Of a DNA stretch of 64,000 bases, positions 1 through 9,023 are shown piece after piece. The stretch is from Polycladidibacter hongkongensis (GTDB lineage: Bacteria; Pseudomonadota; Alphaproteobacteria; Rhizobiales; Stappiaceae): NCBI RefSeq assembly GCF_001561995.1, contig NZ_LLWC01000036.1:248001-312000 (forward strand), in the 5' to 3' direction. Made by a program: the position numbers and the translations under genes. Position 1 is the first letter of the stretch. Each line of letters begins with the position of its first letter. Under the pieces are notes generated by a model. The model was given only the letters and a program-made list of their open reading frames with translations. It was not told where the DNA came from and searched no databases.

Positions 1-178
1 CCTTTACGGATTCTACAACGGCTGCCTCATCGCCCTTGGCAAGAGTTTTGCCCGTTTCTGGCAGTTCAACGAAGACCACGTCACCGAGCTGGGCCTGTGC
101 GTAATCGGTGATACCGACGGTGGCAGTGTCGCCTTCTACTTGGATCCACTCGTGGTCATTGGTGAAGTAAGTGCTCAT
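1..178 (-). CDS. gcvH: Glycine cleavage system H protein, 3' part cut by the window edge
   Basis: The first 59 codons of the lipoyl carrier protein of the glycine cleavage complex are visible. The product begins [16 protein letters not shown] and continues through the family hallmark [20 protein letters not shown] protein shuttles the aminomethyl group from the P protein to the T protein on a lipoyl-lysine; that lysine lies in the ESVK segment right at the window edge. The gene follows gcvT by 84 bp on the same strand, so both probably share the glycine-riboswitch-controlled transcript. The gcvP gene expected next is outside the window. Identification is firm; only completeness is missing. 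Confidence 0.95.
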   Translation of the reverse strand, partial: MSTYFTNDHEWIQVEGDTATVGITDYAQAQLGDVVFVELPETGKTLAKGDEAAVVESVK

Positions 179-262
179 GGCTGTTCCCTTAAGTCTCAGG
201 AGTTTATTTGCTTGTTGGTTTGGTTGTTTGCGTGGCGGGCCAAAGCCCAAAGCCTGTTAAGC

Positions 263-1408
263 CTAAGCTGGTTTGCGATAATAGCGCTGCGGCACAAATG
301 GCATGGCCGTGACGGTGGCGGGAAGCGCCTTGCCGCGCACAAGCACTTCCAGCTTGGTGCCATCTTGGGCATGGGCGGCGGGGACATAGCCCATGGCGAT
401 TGGTGCGCCCATTGTTGGGGCAAATCCGCCGGATGTGAGTGCGCCGATGACCTTATCTGTGCCCGGCAAGACGATTTCTGCGCCTTCTCGCGCTGGTGCC
501 CGGCCTTCGATTTTCAAGCCAACGCGCAGGATTTTTGGCCCATCGACCAGCTGCTTCTGGATGAGAGCGGCGCCGGGGAAGCCGCCTTGTTCGCGGCGGC
601 GTTTTTGCATGCAGAAAGTAATGTTACCTTCGACCGGCGTGGTTTTACCGGTAATATCGTGGCCATAGAGGCACAGCCCTGCTTCTACGCGCAGGCTATC
701 ACGGGCACCAAGGCCGATTGCTTCAACGCGTTCATCGGCAAGCAAAGCCTTGGCGATAGCCTCTGCTGTGCCGGCTTGGCAAGAAATCTCGTAGCCATCT
801 TCGCCGGTGTAACCAGAGCGAGAGACATGCACCTTGATGCCGTCGAATTCCATTTCCTCAGAGGCCATAAATGCCATTTCTGCAGCCTGAGGCGCATGCA
901 GGGCCATAACTTCAGCAGCTTTGGGGCCTTGCAGGGCGAGCAGCGCACGTTCTGGCAGCTCTTCCAGAACAACATTCCCAGGCAGTTTGGCACGCAGGTG
1001 TGCGAAATCCTGTTCCTTGCAGGCCGCATTGACAACAATGTATAAGCGGCCATCGTTTTCCTCGCCAGCAGGACGCGTGACCATGAGATCATCAAGAATG
1101 CCGCCATCTTCATTAAGCAGCACTGTGTAGCGCTGGCGGCCGGGCTTCAATTCTTTGAAATTGGAAGGAACGAGAGCTTCCAGCGCGGCTGCGGTGGTGG
1201 CGTGATCTGGCCCCACCAAAAAAGCTTGCCCCATGTGCGAAACATCAAAGAGGCCCGCCGCTTCACGGGTGTGCTGATGCTCTTTCATGATGCCGAGCTT
1301 GTATTGCACCGGCATTGAATACCCGGCGAAGGGTACCATGCGGGCTCCAAGCTCAACATGCAAATCATAAAGCGGGGTAAAGGCGAGAGATGGTGGCGTC
1401 TCGGTCAT
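263..1408 (-). CDS. gcvT: Aminomethyltransferase, T protein of glycine cleavage
   Basis: A 381-aa tetrahydrofolate-dependent aminomethyltransferase. It releases ammonia from the H-protein-bound aminomethyl group and makes 5,10-methylene-THF. Family segments are clear: PLYDLHVELGARMVPFAGYSMP near the N-terminus, AAGLFDVSHMGQ, and SGYTGEDGYEI in the middle. The length fits the family (about 360-380). The start is set at the ATG of MTETPPSLAF because GAGGACC lies just upstream; the open frame runs further toward the riboswitch, but no convincing ribosome site supports a longer form. Transcription comes from upstream of the tandem glycine riboswitch and continues into gcvH. Confidence 0.95.
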   Translation of the reverse strand: MTETPPSLAFTPLYDLHVELGARMVPFAGYSMPVQYKLGIMKEHQHTREAAGLFDVSHMGQAFLVGPDHATTAAALEALVPSNFKELKPGRQRYTVLLNEDGGILDDLMVTRPAGEENDGRLYIVVNAACKEQDFAHLRAKLPGNVVLEELPERALLALQGPKAAEVMALHAPQAAEMAFMASEEMEFDGIKVHVSRSGYTGEDGYEISCQAGTAEAIAKALLADERVEAIGLGARDSLRVEAGLCLYGHDITGKTTPVEGNITFCMQKRRREQGGFPGAALIQKQLVDGPKILRVGLKIEGRAPAREGAEIVLPGTDKVIGALTSGGFAPTMGAPIAMGYVPAAHAQDGTKLEVLVRGKALPATVTAMPFVPQRYYRKPA

Positions 1409-1485
1409 TCCAAGGTCCTCAAGATCAGTTGGCGCGATAGAGCTAAGACAGCCTCCTTTTTGCAAAGGATGCCAGATCTTAACGC

Positions 1486-1694
1486 GCCCCCTCTGTCCCG
1501 AGAACCTGAGAGATTTCCCAGCGTTGCCTAGGCAAGCCGGTTACTCCTTCGGTGAGGAGGACCCTTGCAGGCCTCCTGCTTTCCAGAGTGTTGATCGACG
1601 AGCGGTCCTTTTGCCTGAGAGTTTCCGGGGCGGTTGCTCCTTCGGCGATCTCTTGGCCCAGTTTTTTAGAGCCATGGGAGATTCTCTCCCGCTT
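1486..1694 (-). ncRNA. Tandem glycine riboswitch upstream of gcvT
   Basis: Read on the minus strand, this stretch contains two consecutive glycine aptamers. The first has GCCGAAGGAGCAA followed by CTCTCAGGCAAAAGGACCG. The second has CACCGAAGGAGTAACC followed by TCTCAGGTTCTCGGGACAG. These are the conserved cores of the glycine riboswitch, and two aptamers in series before gcvT is the classical arrangement. It normally turns on glycine degradation when glycine is plentiful. Boundaries are approximate to about 10 nt. The expression platform should lie in the roughly 75 nt between the second aptamer and the gcvT start. Confidence 0.93.
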
Positions 1695-1798
1695 GTCGTG
1701 AACCGGTTGACACCGGCGGCGCCGGCAATCAACAGCTGCCGACCCTATAGCTGGCAAGCCCGAACTCACCAGCTACGCAATTGTATGTATCGTGTTTT

Positions 1799-2395
1799 TT
1801 ACTTCTCGTCGAATCCAAAGATCAGCTCGTAGCCGCCATCATTGGGGATTACGATGTTTTCTTCGACTTTAACCCAAGTTTGAGCCGGTTGGCCGGCCTG
1901 CATTTCAACAGGCACTTTAAACAGCTGCGCGTAAACCGGCTTCTCATCACTGCCAGATTTAACAATAGCCACACGAACCGGCAGCGACGCTGCACCGCCT
2001 TGCCATTCTGGCCCCGGCGTTACGCGCCCAGCAAGGCCAAGCTTAACCTGCGTACCACCATTGACGCGGTGACAGGTGCGCGAACTGTCCGAGATATTGG
2101 CAAGAAACAACAGTTGCTGCGGATCGTCCTCCCCACCTCGTTTGAACTTTTGCAAAAGAGAGGCGCCGGGAAGGGCGCGAATAGTTGGGCAAGAAGGAGC
2201 CGGGCGGAAGATTTCAGGATCAATCTGGGGCACACCGTCACCAGCAGCTGCGGTGGTTGCGGCCTCTTTAACCTGAGGCTTGTCAGAGCCGCCAAGCCAG
2301 TCACTGCCTGAAAAGCCAGAACTGCCGCAAGCGGCCAAAAGGCTGGTGACTGCACACGTTGCAGCGATTTTCGAGATTGTCCGTTTCAATGCCAT
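1799..2395 (-). CDS. Uncharacterised lipoprotein
   Basis: A 198-aa protein of unknown function. The N-terminus has a basic start, a hydrophobic stretch and the lipobox LLAACGSSG, so it should be a membrane-anchored lipoprotein with mature Cys at about residue 22. The rest is hydrophilic, with segments QLLFLANISDSSRTCHRVNGG and GYELIFGFDEK that resemble a small beta-rich domain. The start is taken at MALKRTISK, preceded by GGAAGGGG at good spacing; the open frame extends upstream without a ribosome site. It is transcribed toward the gcv locus and divergently from ispH. I do not recognise a named family. Confidence 0.75.
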   Translation of the reverse strand: MALKRTISKIAATCAVTSLLAACGSSGFSGSDWLGGSDKPQVKEAATTAAAGDGVPQIDPEIFRPAPSCPTIRALPGASLLQKFKRGGEDDPQQLLFLANISDSSRTCHRVNGGTQVKLGLAGRVTPGPEWQGGAASLPVRVAIVKSGSDEKPVYAQLFKVPVEMQAGQPAQTWVKVEENIVIPNDGGYELIFGFDEK

Positions 2396-2638
2396 GCTAC
2401 CCCTTCCGGCGTTACATCTGCCGGATTCCTGCCCTATGGAAATCATTGATTTCGTTTTCTATAGCAACAGGATGCAAGTTTGGCGAGTGGCAGAACGAGG
2501 TTTTTTCTTGGCAAATAGGCAGAATACCATATCTATCAGGGGGCGCAGGGCTGCTTTGTGTCTTCCCAGCTTGACAGAGAGCCTGCAATTCCGGCAAGTG
2601 AAGTTGCTTTGCAATAACCTCAAAGGGTCTAACAGAAA

Positions 2639-3619
2639 ATGCAAACTGGTGTATTTCCCCGCCCCGCTCTTGATTTGCTGCTGTGTGCGCCGCGCGGCTT
2701 CTGCGCAGGTGTGGACCGCGCTATCCAGATTGTGGAGCTGGCGTTGGAGAAGTATGGCGCGCCTGTCTATGTGCGGCACGAGATCGTACATAACAAGTTT
2801 GTGGTGGAATCACTGCGGAATAAAGGCGCGGTGTTTGTAGAAGAGTTAGACGAAGTGCCCGATGATGGCGCGCCAGTGGTGTTTTCTGCGCATGGCGTGC
2901 CAAAGTCGGTACCTGCCGAGGCGCAGCGCCGGGAAATGTTCTTTCTCGATGCCACCTGCCCCTTGGTTTCCAAAGTGCACAAAGAAGCAATTTTGCACAA
3001 TAAACGAGACCGTGAGATCCTTCTGATCGGCCACGCTGGTCATCCTGAAGTAATCGGCACCATGGGGCAGTTGCCTGAGGGAACCGTTTCGCTGATCGAA
3101 ACGGTGGAAGATGCGCGCACCTATGAACCGCGCACCGGCAAGCAACTGGCATGGATATCGCAAACGACCCTTTCAGTTGATGACACCGCAGAAATCGTGG
3201 CGGAGCTGAGCGCTCGCTTTCCTGATATCGCCCAGCCGCATAAGGACGATATCTGCTATGCAACCACGAACCGGCAGGAAGCTGTGAAGCATATTGCCGG
3301 GCAATGTGATGCAGTAATTGTGGTTGGCGCTCCCAATTCCTCTAATTCGCAGCGACTGCGCGAGGTGGCCGCGCGCGAGGGTTGCCACAAGGCATTTTTG
3401 CTACAGCGGGCGGGCGAAATCGACTGGAGCCAGTTTGACGGGATCAAGACGCTTGGCGTCACCGCCGGGGCTTCAGCACCTGAAGTTTTGGTGGAAGAAG
3501 TGATTGATGCCTTCCGCGAGCGTTTTGAAGTTTGCCTGAAAACCGTTAGAACCGCAGAAGAAAATATTGCGTTTAATTTGCCGCGCGAGTTGCGCGATGC
3601 ACCAGTCACCTCTGGATAA
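2639..3619 (+). CDS. ispH: 4-hydroxy-3-methylbut-2-enyl diphosphate reductase
   Basis: A 326-aa last enzyme of the methylerythritol phosphate pathway, reducing HMBPP to IPP and DMAPP with a 4Fe-4S cluster. The three cluster cysteines are visible: Cys22 in PRGFCAGV, Cys107 in DATCPLV and Cys206 in [11 protein letters not shown]. Conserved substrate histidines occur at His47 and His132, and the SSNSQRL motif is present. The length agrees with the family. It is followed two bases later by thrB and then rnhA, an operon order widely conserved in Alphaproteobacteria, where it usually sits next to SURF1; here SURF1 is about 12 kb away. Confidence 0.96.
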   Translation: MQTGVFPRPALDLLLCAPRGFCAGVDRAIQIVELALEKYGAPVYVRHEIVHNKFVVESLRNKGAVFVEELDEVPDDGAPVVFSAHGVPKSVPAEAQRREMFFLDATCPLVSKVHKEAILHNKRDREILLIGHAGHPEVIGTMGQLPEGTVSLIETVEDARTYEPRTGKQLAWISQTTLSVDDTAEIVAELSARFPDIAQPHKDDICYATTNRQEAVKHIAGQCDAVIVVGAPNSSNSQRLREVAAREGCHKAFLLQRAGEIDWSQFDGIKTLGVTAGASAPEVLVEEVIDAFRERFEVCLKTVRTAEENIAFNLPRELRDAPVTSG

Positions 3620-3621
3620 TC

Positions 3622-4587
3622 ATGGCCGTTTATACTGATGTAACCGATGAAGACCTCGCTGCGTTTCTTGCCGCGTATGATGTGGGGGCGCTGCTCTCGT
3701 TTAAGGGCATTGCCGAGGGGGTCGAAAACTCCAACTATCTGGTGCAGACCGAGCGAGGCAGTTACATTCTCACGCTCTATGAAAAGCGGGTAGATCCGGC
3801 AGACTTGCCATTCTTCCTTGGATTGATGCAGCATTTGGCTGCCGGTGGGCTGAACTGCCCGACGCCGCTTATAAATAATGACGGCAAGATGCTGGGTGAG
3901 CTTGCTGGCCGCCCTGCGGCGCTGGTGAGCTTTTTAAATGGTGTGTGGACGCGCCGACCAAAAATGCCGCATTGCTTTGAACTGGGCGCTGGCATGGCGC
4001 AAATGCACGTGATCGGGGCCGATTTTGCGCTGAAGCGTGACAATGCACTTTCTGTTTCCGGTTGGGGACCGCTTCTGGACGATTGCCGCGCACGCGGCGA
4101 CGAGGTCCGCAGCGGACTGGTGGCAGAGCTGGAAGGCGAGCTGGCCCAATTGCAGGCATTGTGGCCACAGGATCTGCCGCAGGGGGTTATTCATGCAGAT
4201 TTGTTCCCTGACAATGTGTTTTTCATCGGTGAGACGCTGTCGGGCCTGATCGATTTTTACTTCGCGTGCAATGATAGTCTTGCCTACGACATTGCCATAT
4301 GCCTGAATGCATGGTGTTTTGAGCTCGACGGGGCGTTCAATGTGACCAAGGCCAAGGCACTGCTGAGCGGATACAATAGTGTTCGCCCTTTAAGCAGCGC
4401 AGAAATGGCCGCATTGCCAGTGCTGTGCCGCGGGGCGGCGCTGCGCTTTTTGCTAACCCGTCTTTATGATTGGCTACGTGTTCCGGAGGGCGCTTTGGTA
4501 ACCCCGAAAGATCCATTGGAATATCTTGGCAAGCTCCGCTTCCACCGCTCCGTGGTTTCACCTAGCGCCTATGGTCTTGACGCATGA
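3622..4587 (+). CDS. thrB: Homoserine kinase, aminoglycoside-phosphotransferase fold
   Basis: A 321-aa homoserine kinase of the alphaproteobacterial type, related to APH/choline kinases rather than the GHMP-type ThrB of E. coli. It phosphorylates homoserine for threonine synthesis. Visible motifs are GVENSNYLV (nucleotide-binding strand), the catalytic loop [13 protein letters not shown] and the metal-binding [11 protein letters not shown]. The start ATG lies immediately after the ispH stop codon, and the 3' end overlaps rnhA by 4 nt (ATGA), indicating translational coupling. The next pathway enzyme, thrC, is in this window at about 12 kb but on the opposite strand. Confidence 0.94.
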   Translation: MAVYTDVTDEDLAAFLAAYDVGALLSFKGIAEGVENSNYLVQTERGSYILTLYEKRVDPADLPFFLGLMQHLAAGGLNCPTPLINNDGKMLGELAGRPAALVSFLNGVWTRRPKMPHCFELGAGMAQMHVIGADFALKRDNALSVSGWGPLLDDCRARGDEVRSGLVAELEGELAQLQALWPQDLPQGVIHADLFPDNVFFIGETLSGLIDFYFACNDSLAYDIAICLNAWCFELDGAFNVTKAKALLSGYNSVRPLSSAEMAALPVLCRGAALRFLLTRLYDWLRVPEGALVTPKDPLEYLGKLRFHRSVVSPSAYGLDA

Positions 4588-5030
4588 GCGAGGACAAACG
4601 GGTAAAGGCGTGGACTGATGGCGCGTGTTCGGGAAACCCCGGCCCGGGTGGCTGGGGCGTGTTGCTGCGTTTTGGCGCGCACGAGAAAGAGCTTTGTGGC
4701 GGCGAACCGGCAACCACAAACAACCGCATGGAACTGCAAGCGGCAATCGAAGCGCTGAATACGCTGAAACGCCCCTGCGAGGTCGACCTCTATACAGATA
4801 GCGCCTATGTTAAAAATGGCATCACCCAGTGGATGCACAATTGGAAACGCAAGGGCTGGCGCACGGCCTCCAATTCGCCGGTTAAGAACGCTGAGCTATG
4901 GCAAGCGCTGGATAGCGCGGCGCAGCGACACCAAGTGCAGTGGCACTGGGTCAAAGGCCATGCCGGACTTGAAGAAAACGAGAAGGCCGACGAATTGGCC
5001 CGCCGCGGAATGAAACCCTTTCAAAAGTAA
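4584..5030 (+). CDS. rnhA: Ribonuclease HI
   Basis: A 148-aa RNase HI that cuts RNA in RNA-DNA hybrids. The catalytic DEDD residues are seen at Asp12 ([12 protein letters not shown]), Glu50 (NNRMELQAA), Asp72 (YTDSAYV) and Asp136 (EKADELAR), with His126 in VKGHAG. The length is typical for the bacterial enzyme. It overlaps thrB by 4 nt and is followed after 7 nt by the lipid kinase gene. Confidence 0.96.
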   Translation: MSEDKRVKAWTDGACSGNPGPGGWGVLLRFGAHEKELCGGEPATTNNRMELQAAIEALNTLKRPCEVDLYTDSAYVKNGITQWMHNWKRKGWRTASNSPVKNAELWQALDSAAQRHQVQWHWVKGHAGLEENEKADELARRGMKPFQK

Positions 5031-5037
5031 AAGGACC

Positions 5038-5949
5038 GTGATGGCGCCCTCCCCCGACACATGCGCTGAACAAACAAAGGCGGCACAAAAGGCGGTGCAG
5101 ATCGTAGGTAATCCAACTGCATCGCGCTTCTCCTTGGCGAAACTCGAGCGGCTGGCCGAGTTACTGCGCGCGCAAGGGGCGAATGTTTGTCTTCATATGA
5201 CTGAACGCTCTGGCGAGATCGCGCGCTTTAGTGCCGATAGCAATGCCGATGTGCTGGTGATTGCGGGGGGCGACAGCTCGATAAATGAAGCCGCTGCCAC
5301 ACTGAAGGAAAGGCGCGGTGGCCCGACACTTGCGATTGTACCATTTGGAACCGGCAACTCGATTTGTCGTGATTTGCGCCTGCCCCAAACCATCGAGGAC
5401 ATCGCCAGCGCCATATGCAAGGGCAACACCACAAATCTTTATAATGGGATCGCCAATGGAAGAGCGTTTTTTGTCGCTGCGTCAGTAGGTTTTGATGCGG
5501 AGATTGTGCATCTTATGCCCTTTCGCATGAAACGGCGCCTTGGAAAATTCGCTTATATGCTGCTGGCTGCGCGGCTGCTGCTGGAGCGGACCAGAACGCG
5601 ACTAAAGGTTGAAGCGGACGGCGTGCGCTATAATTGCGGCTGGGCGATGATTTGTAACACCGGCTATTATGCGGGCTTTAGCCGATTGGCGGTAAACCAA
5701 AATGGTGGCCACGCGGGGCTTACCTTGATTATGGTACAGCGTGATACACCGCTGAACTTGCTACGGGTTTTCAAGCACATGGTGTTTGGCCGAGGGCGAC
5801 ATAGTCCCTACTTGAAGCAAATCCCAATAGAAAACGCACGCATTACCTGCCGAACTGGCGCTGCTGTGCAAGTGGATGGCGAGCCATTTGGCATGGCACC
5901 ATTGGTTATTGATGGCGCGCCAAACGCATTGCCTGTCATTGGAACGTGA
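5038..5949 (+). CDS. Diacylglycerol/lipid kinase family protein (YegS-like)
   Basis: A protein of about 303 aa with the DAGK catalytic fold. VIAGGDSSINEAA corresponds to the GGDGTxNE motif and PFGTGNSICRDLRLP to the GTxND motif. Both motifs deviate: Ser-Ser replaces Gly-Thr, and Ser follows the Asn where Asp is usual. The C-terminal half carries VQVDGEPFG, matching the xxDGE motif of the family. The start is GTG at 5038 or ATG at 5041, with GGA just upstream. It is the last gene of the ispH operon, ending at an intrinsic terminator. Substrate and even kinase activity are uncertain. Confidence 0.82.
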   Translation: MMAPSPDTCAEQTKAAQKAVQIVGNPTASRFSLAKLERLAELLRAQGANVCLHMTERSGEIARFSADSNADVLVIAGGDSSINEAAATLKERRGGPTLAIVPFGTGNSICRDLRLPQTIEDIASAICKGNTTNLYNGIANGRAFFVAASVGFDAEIVHLMPFRMKRRLGKFAYMLLAARLLLERTRTRLKVEADGVRYNCGWAMICNTGYYAGFSRLAVNQNGGHAGLTLIMVQRDTPLNLLRVFKHMVFGRGRHSPYLKQIPIENARITCRTGAAVQVDGEPFGMAPLVIDGAPNALPVIGT

Positions 5950-5974
5950 AAAGAAACTCACTGGTATTAAACGG

Positions 5975-6012
5975 AAAAGACCTATCTGCGAAACACAGAC
6001 AGGTCTTTTTTT
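5975..6012 (+). terminator. Intrinsic terminator after the ispH-thrB-rnhA-kinase operon
   Basis: The arms AAAAGACCT and AGGTCTTTTTTT enclose a second short stem (CTG/CAG) and an A-rich loop, followed by a run of seven T. It lies 25 nt past the kinase stop codon. Confidence 0.85.
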
Positions 6013-6065
6013 GGCAGGTAGAGCTGCGTCAAATACCGCTTGCCCCTCAATCTCGTGCATCGCAA

Positions 6066-8948
6066 TCAGCGCTGCGCAACGTGAGCGTATTGCCCTTTTA
6101 ATAGCTTTGCCGCCTCTTCTGCGACCATCGGCTGGCCGTAAAGATAACCTTGAGCATATTCACAGCCCAATTGGTAAAGCTCTAGCGACTCATTTTCTGC
6201 CTCTGCGCCTTCTGCGACAACTTCCATACCCAAATCGTGCCCGAGTGAGATGAGTGTCCGCAGGATGACCGATCGGGCGTTATTGTCCTCTGCCTGAACG
6301 AACGACTTATCGATTTTGAGCGTATCAAAATGGAAACGTTGCAAGTAGGAAAGAGAAGAATAGCCGGTGCCGAAATCATCTAGCGACAGCCCCGCTCCCA
6401 GTGCTTTCAATCGCTCCAGCACCTGCACAGCAAACTCAGGGTTTTGCATGATGAGCGATTCTGTAAGCTCGAGCTTCAACGATCCGGGGGAAATGGCATT
6501 GCGGGATAGCACTGCCTTCACATCCGAGATCAAATCGTGGTTGAGCAACTGGCGCGAGGAGATGTTCACCGACATAAACAACGGTACTGCATGACGGAAC
6601 TCACGCTGCCACGCGGCCAGTTGCTGGGCCCCTTTGTTTAGCGCCAACAAGCCGATCTCACTGATAAGGCCGTTTTGCTCTGCCGCGGGAATAAATTCAG
6701 AGGCCGGTATTAACCCTCGAGTTGGATGATGCCAGCGGGCAAGCGCCTCAAACCCAGCGATGGACTTGTCTGAAAGACGCACAATCGGCTGGAAAAATAC
6801 CTGTAGCTCTTCTTTGTCGATCGCCGCACGAAGCTCGCCATCCAGCGCAAGAGAATTGCCTACCAAGTGGCGCAGGGTCGGGCGGAAGACTTCCAGCCGA
6901 TCACCACCCAGACGTTTGGCATGGTTCAGCGCGATTTCGACATCGCGCAGCAAATCCGACGATTTCTCAATTGTATCATCAGATAGCGCTGCGCCGATCG
7001 AGCCGGTAAGGAAGATCTCCTGCTCGCCAAATTTGACAGGCATGCGAATAGCCTTACGCAGCTCATCGGCAAAAGCGGCAACTTTGCTAGCCTCAGTTTC
7101 CGAAAAGAGTAATATCGCAAAGGTATCGGCATTCAGGCGGGCAAGCGTGTCTTGCGGTTGTAAGAAGCGCGAAAGACGGCGCGCTGTGGTGAGCAACATG
7201 GAATCGCCCGCAGCTTGGCCAATGCTGTCATTCACCTGCTTAAAGCGATCAATATCGATCATAATGATCGAGAAATTGCTTCCTTTTTCCACTTTCAAGC
7301 GAACGATGGCTGCCGACAGGCGATCCATGAACAATTCACGGTTGGGCAGGCCGGTAAGGTTGTCGTGCACGGCATCGTGCATGAGGCGCTCTTCTGCGGT
7401 TTTTTGCGAGGTTATGTCGAGCATCGTTCCGACGCAGCGCACCACCTCGCCATCATTACCCAGCACAGGACGTGCCCGCAGGCGGAACCACCGGTAGTGA
7501 CCATCTTCGCCGCGCAGGCGGAAAATTTGATTAACGCGGCCACGACGGTGATCAATCACCGCATCAAGGGTGGCCCGGAATAGATCACGGTCCTGCGGGT
7601 GTAGGTATTCAAGCCAGTCGCGCGCAGACCCTTGCAGGGAACCGGGCTGTAAGCACAGAGATTCCTCAAGAATTTCGGAGGTCGAAATCCGGTCACGATC
7701 GGTATCCCAATCCCAGATTACGTCACCGGCGCCGGTAATCGCCAGTGCACGTCGCTCGGCATCTGGCACCAATGCCGAGCCCATGCCACTGCCAGCAAAG
7801 GCGTGCTGCATTACAGTGAAAGACAGCAGCAGGACGATCAACACCAGCCCACCTGCAAGTGCAGGCTGTACAAGTTCGCTGGCGATGCCGCCGCCAGTGG
7901 TCATCCATGCAGTGATTAACCACATGATGAGCAAGAACCATGTGGGAACGAGCATAATCGCGCGCTCATATCCTTGTAGTGCAAGCAGCAGGATAATGCC
8001 GAAGCCAATGATGACCGACAACATCAAGAAGACGCGGGCAATACCGGTTGCAATCGATGGATCCCAAAGGGCACCAGCGACCAGAAGCCCGACAAAAGCT
8101 GTAACACCAAGTACCAGATGCGTGAAGCGAACCTGCCAGCGATTGAGATTCAGGTAGGCATAGAGAAACACCACCAAGGATGTGGTGAGTGATATCTCCG
8201 AGATGGCGCGGTAAAACTGATCCTCACCCGCCGAACGGCCAACGATCAGGTTCCAGAAGCCAAAATCAATACATAAGTAAACAAGGACGGTCCAAGCCAA
8301 GGCAGCTGTTGCGGGGAATAACACCGTGCCCTTAACAATAAAGAGGATGGTTAGGAACAGCGAGAGCAAGCCCGCGATACCAAGTACAATGCCATGAAAC
8401 AGCGTATAGGCATTGATATTGTCTTTGTACGGCTCTGGTTTCCATAGGCGGAGCTCAGGCAGACTATCCACTTCCAGTTCGGCGACATAAGTCACAACAG
8501 CGCCGGGATCGAGCGTGATGCGGAACACATCGGCGCGTGTCGAAGTCTCGCGTTTTGGCGGGATACCCTGACTTGGGGTAATCGACAGGATGCGACGATT
8601 GCCCAAATCAGGCATGAAAACACCCGCGCCCGCCATTTTGTAGTAAGGCGCAACGAGGAGCCGATCGACCTGTTCGTTAGAGGGGTTGGTGAGCGCAAAA
8701 ACAGCCCACTCGTGCTTTTCACCGCTGGCGGAGCGCACTTCGATGCGTCGCACAATTCCCGAAGCGTCTGGTGCGGTGGAGACCTGCAAGGAAGCACTTG
8801 GCGTGCGATGCATTTCGATGACCTGCGTCATGTCCAATGCATCTAGGTTTTTAGGCACGACAATAGGCTCAAGCGCCCAGCTGCGACCTGTTGCGATCAT
8901 CGCCAAGAAAACTACGGCCAGAGCGAGGGCCAACTTCTTAAAAGACAT
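6066..8948 (-). CDS. Membrane c-di-GMP protein: 7TM sensor, PAS, degenerate GGDEF, intact EAL
   Basis: A 960-aa protein. There is a signal peptide (cleavage near ARSWA-LEP), a periplasmic beta-rich region to about residue 180, then seven or so membrane segments to about 390. This resembles 7TMR-DISM sensors. A PAS/PAC domain follows (about 400-520), then a GGDEF domain (about 530-690) in which the signature is replaced by LNADTF, so cyclase activity is unlikely. An EAL domain (about 705-950) has EALARW near residue 733, DDFGTGYSSLSYL near 857 and VVAEGAE, consistent with an active c-di-GMP phosphodiesterase. It ends a minus-strand run thrC-M16-GNAT-EAL. Inference: a membrane-signal-gated phosphodiesterase, with GGDEF as a possible GTP-sensing domain. 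Confidence 0.9.
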   Translation of the reverse strand: MSFKKLALALAVVFLAMIATGRSWALEPIVVPKNLDALDMTQVIEMHRTPSASLQVSTAPDASGIVRRIEVRSASGEKHEWAVFALTNPSNEQVDRLLVAPYYKMAGAGVFMPDLGNRRILSITPSQGIPPKRETSTRADVFRITLDPGAVVTYVAELEVDSLPELRLWKPEPYKDNINAYTLFHGIVLGIAGLLSLFLTILFIVKGTVLFPATAALAWTVLVYLCIDFGFWNLIVGRSAGEDQFYRAISEISLTTSLVVFLYAYLNLNRWQVRFTHLVLGVTAFVGLLVAGALWDPSIATGIARVFLMLSVIIGFGIILLLALQGYERAIMLVPTWFLLIMWLITAWMTTGGGIASELVQPALAGGLVLIVLLLSFTVMQHAFAGSGMGSALVPDAERRALAITGAGDVIWDWDTDRDRISTSEILEESLCLQPGSLQGSARDWLEYLHPQDRDLFRATLDAVIDHRRGRVNQIFRLRGEDGHYRWFRLRARPVLGNDGEVVRCVGTMLDITSQKTAEERLMHDAVHDNLTGLPNRELFMDRLSAAIVRLKVEKGSNFSIIMIDIDRFKQVNDSIGQAAGDSMLLTTARRLSRFLQPQDTLARLNADTFAILLFSETEASKVAAFADELRKAIRMPVKFGEQEIFLTGSIGAALSDDTIEKSSDLLRDVEIALNHAKRLGGDRLEVFRPTLRHLVGNSLALDGELRAAIDKEELQVFFQPIVRLSDKSIAGFEALARWHHPTRGLIPASEFIPAAEQNGLISEIGLLALNKGAQQLAAWQREFRHAVPLFMSVNISSRQLLNHDLISDVKAVLSRNAISPGSLKLELTESLIMQNPEFAVQVLERLKALGAGLSLDDFGTGYSSLSYLQRFHFDTLKIDKSFVQAEDNNARSVILRTLISLGHDLGMEVVAEGAEAENESLELYQLGCEYAQGYLYGQPMVAEEAAKLLKGQYAHVAQR

Positions 8949-9023
8949 TTATGCTCCTGCAGGCAAGTGCAATTTCAACCCTTGCTTTGCATCCTTGCGT
9001 TTGAACGAAAGCTCCGCATCGGA

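Noticed and set aside
140-1045. 301-codon plus-strand open frame
   Set aside because: It lies opposite gcvT in full, has Cys/Trp-rich composition typical of antisense frames, and no ribosome site or family.
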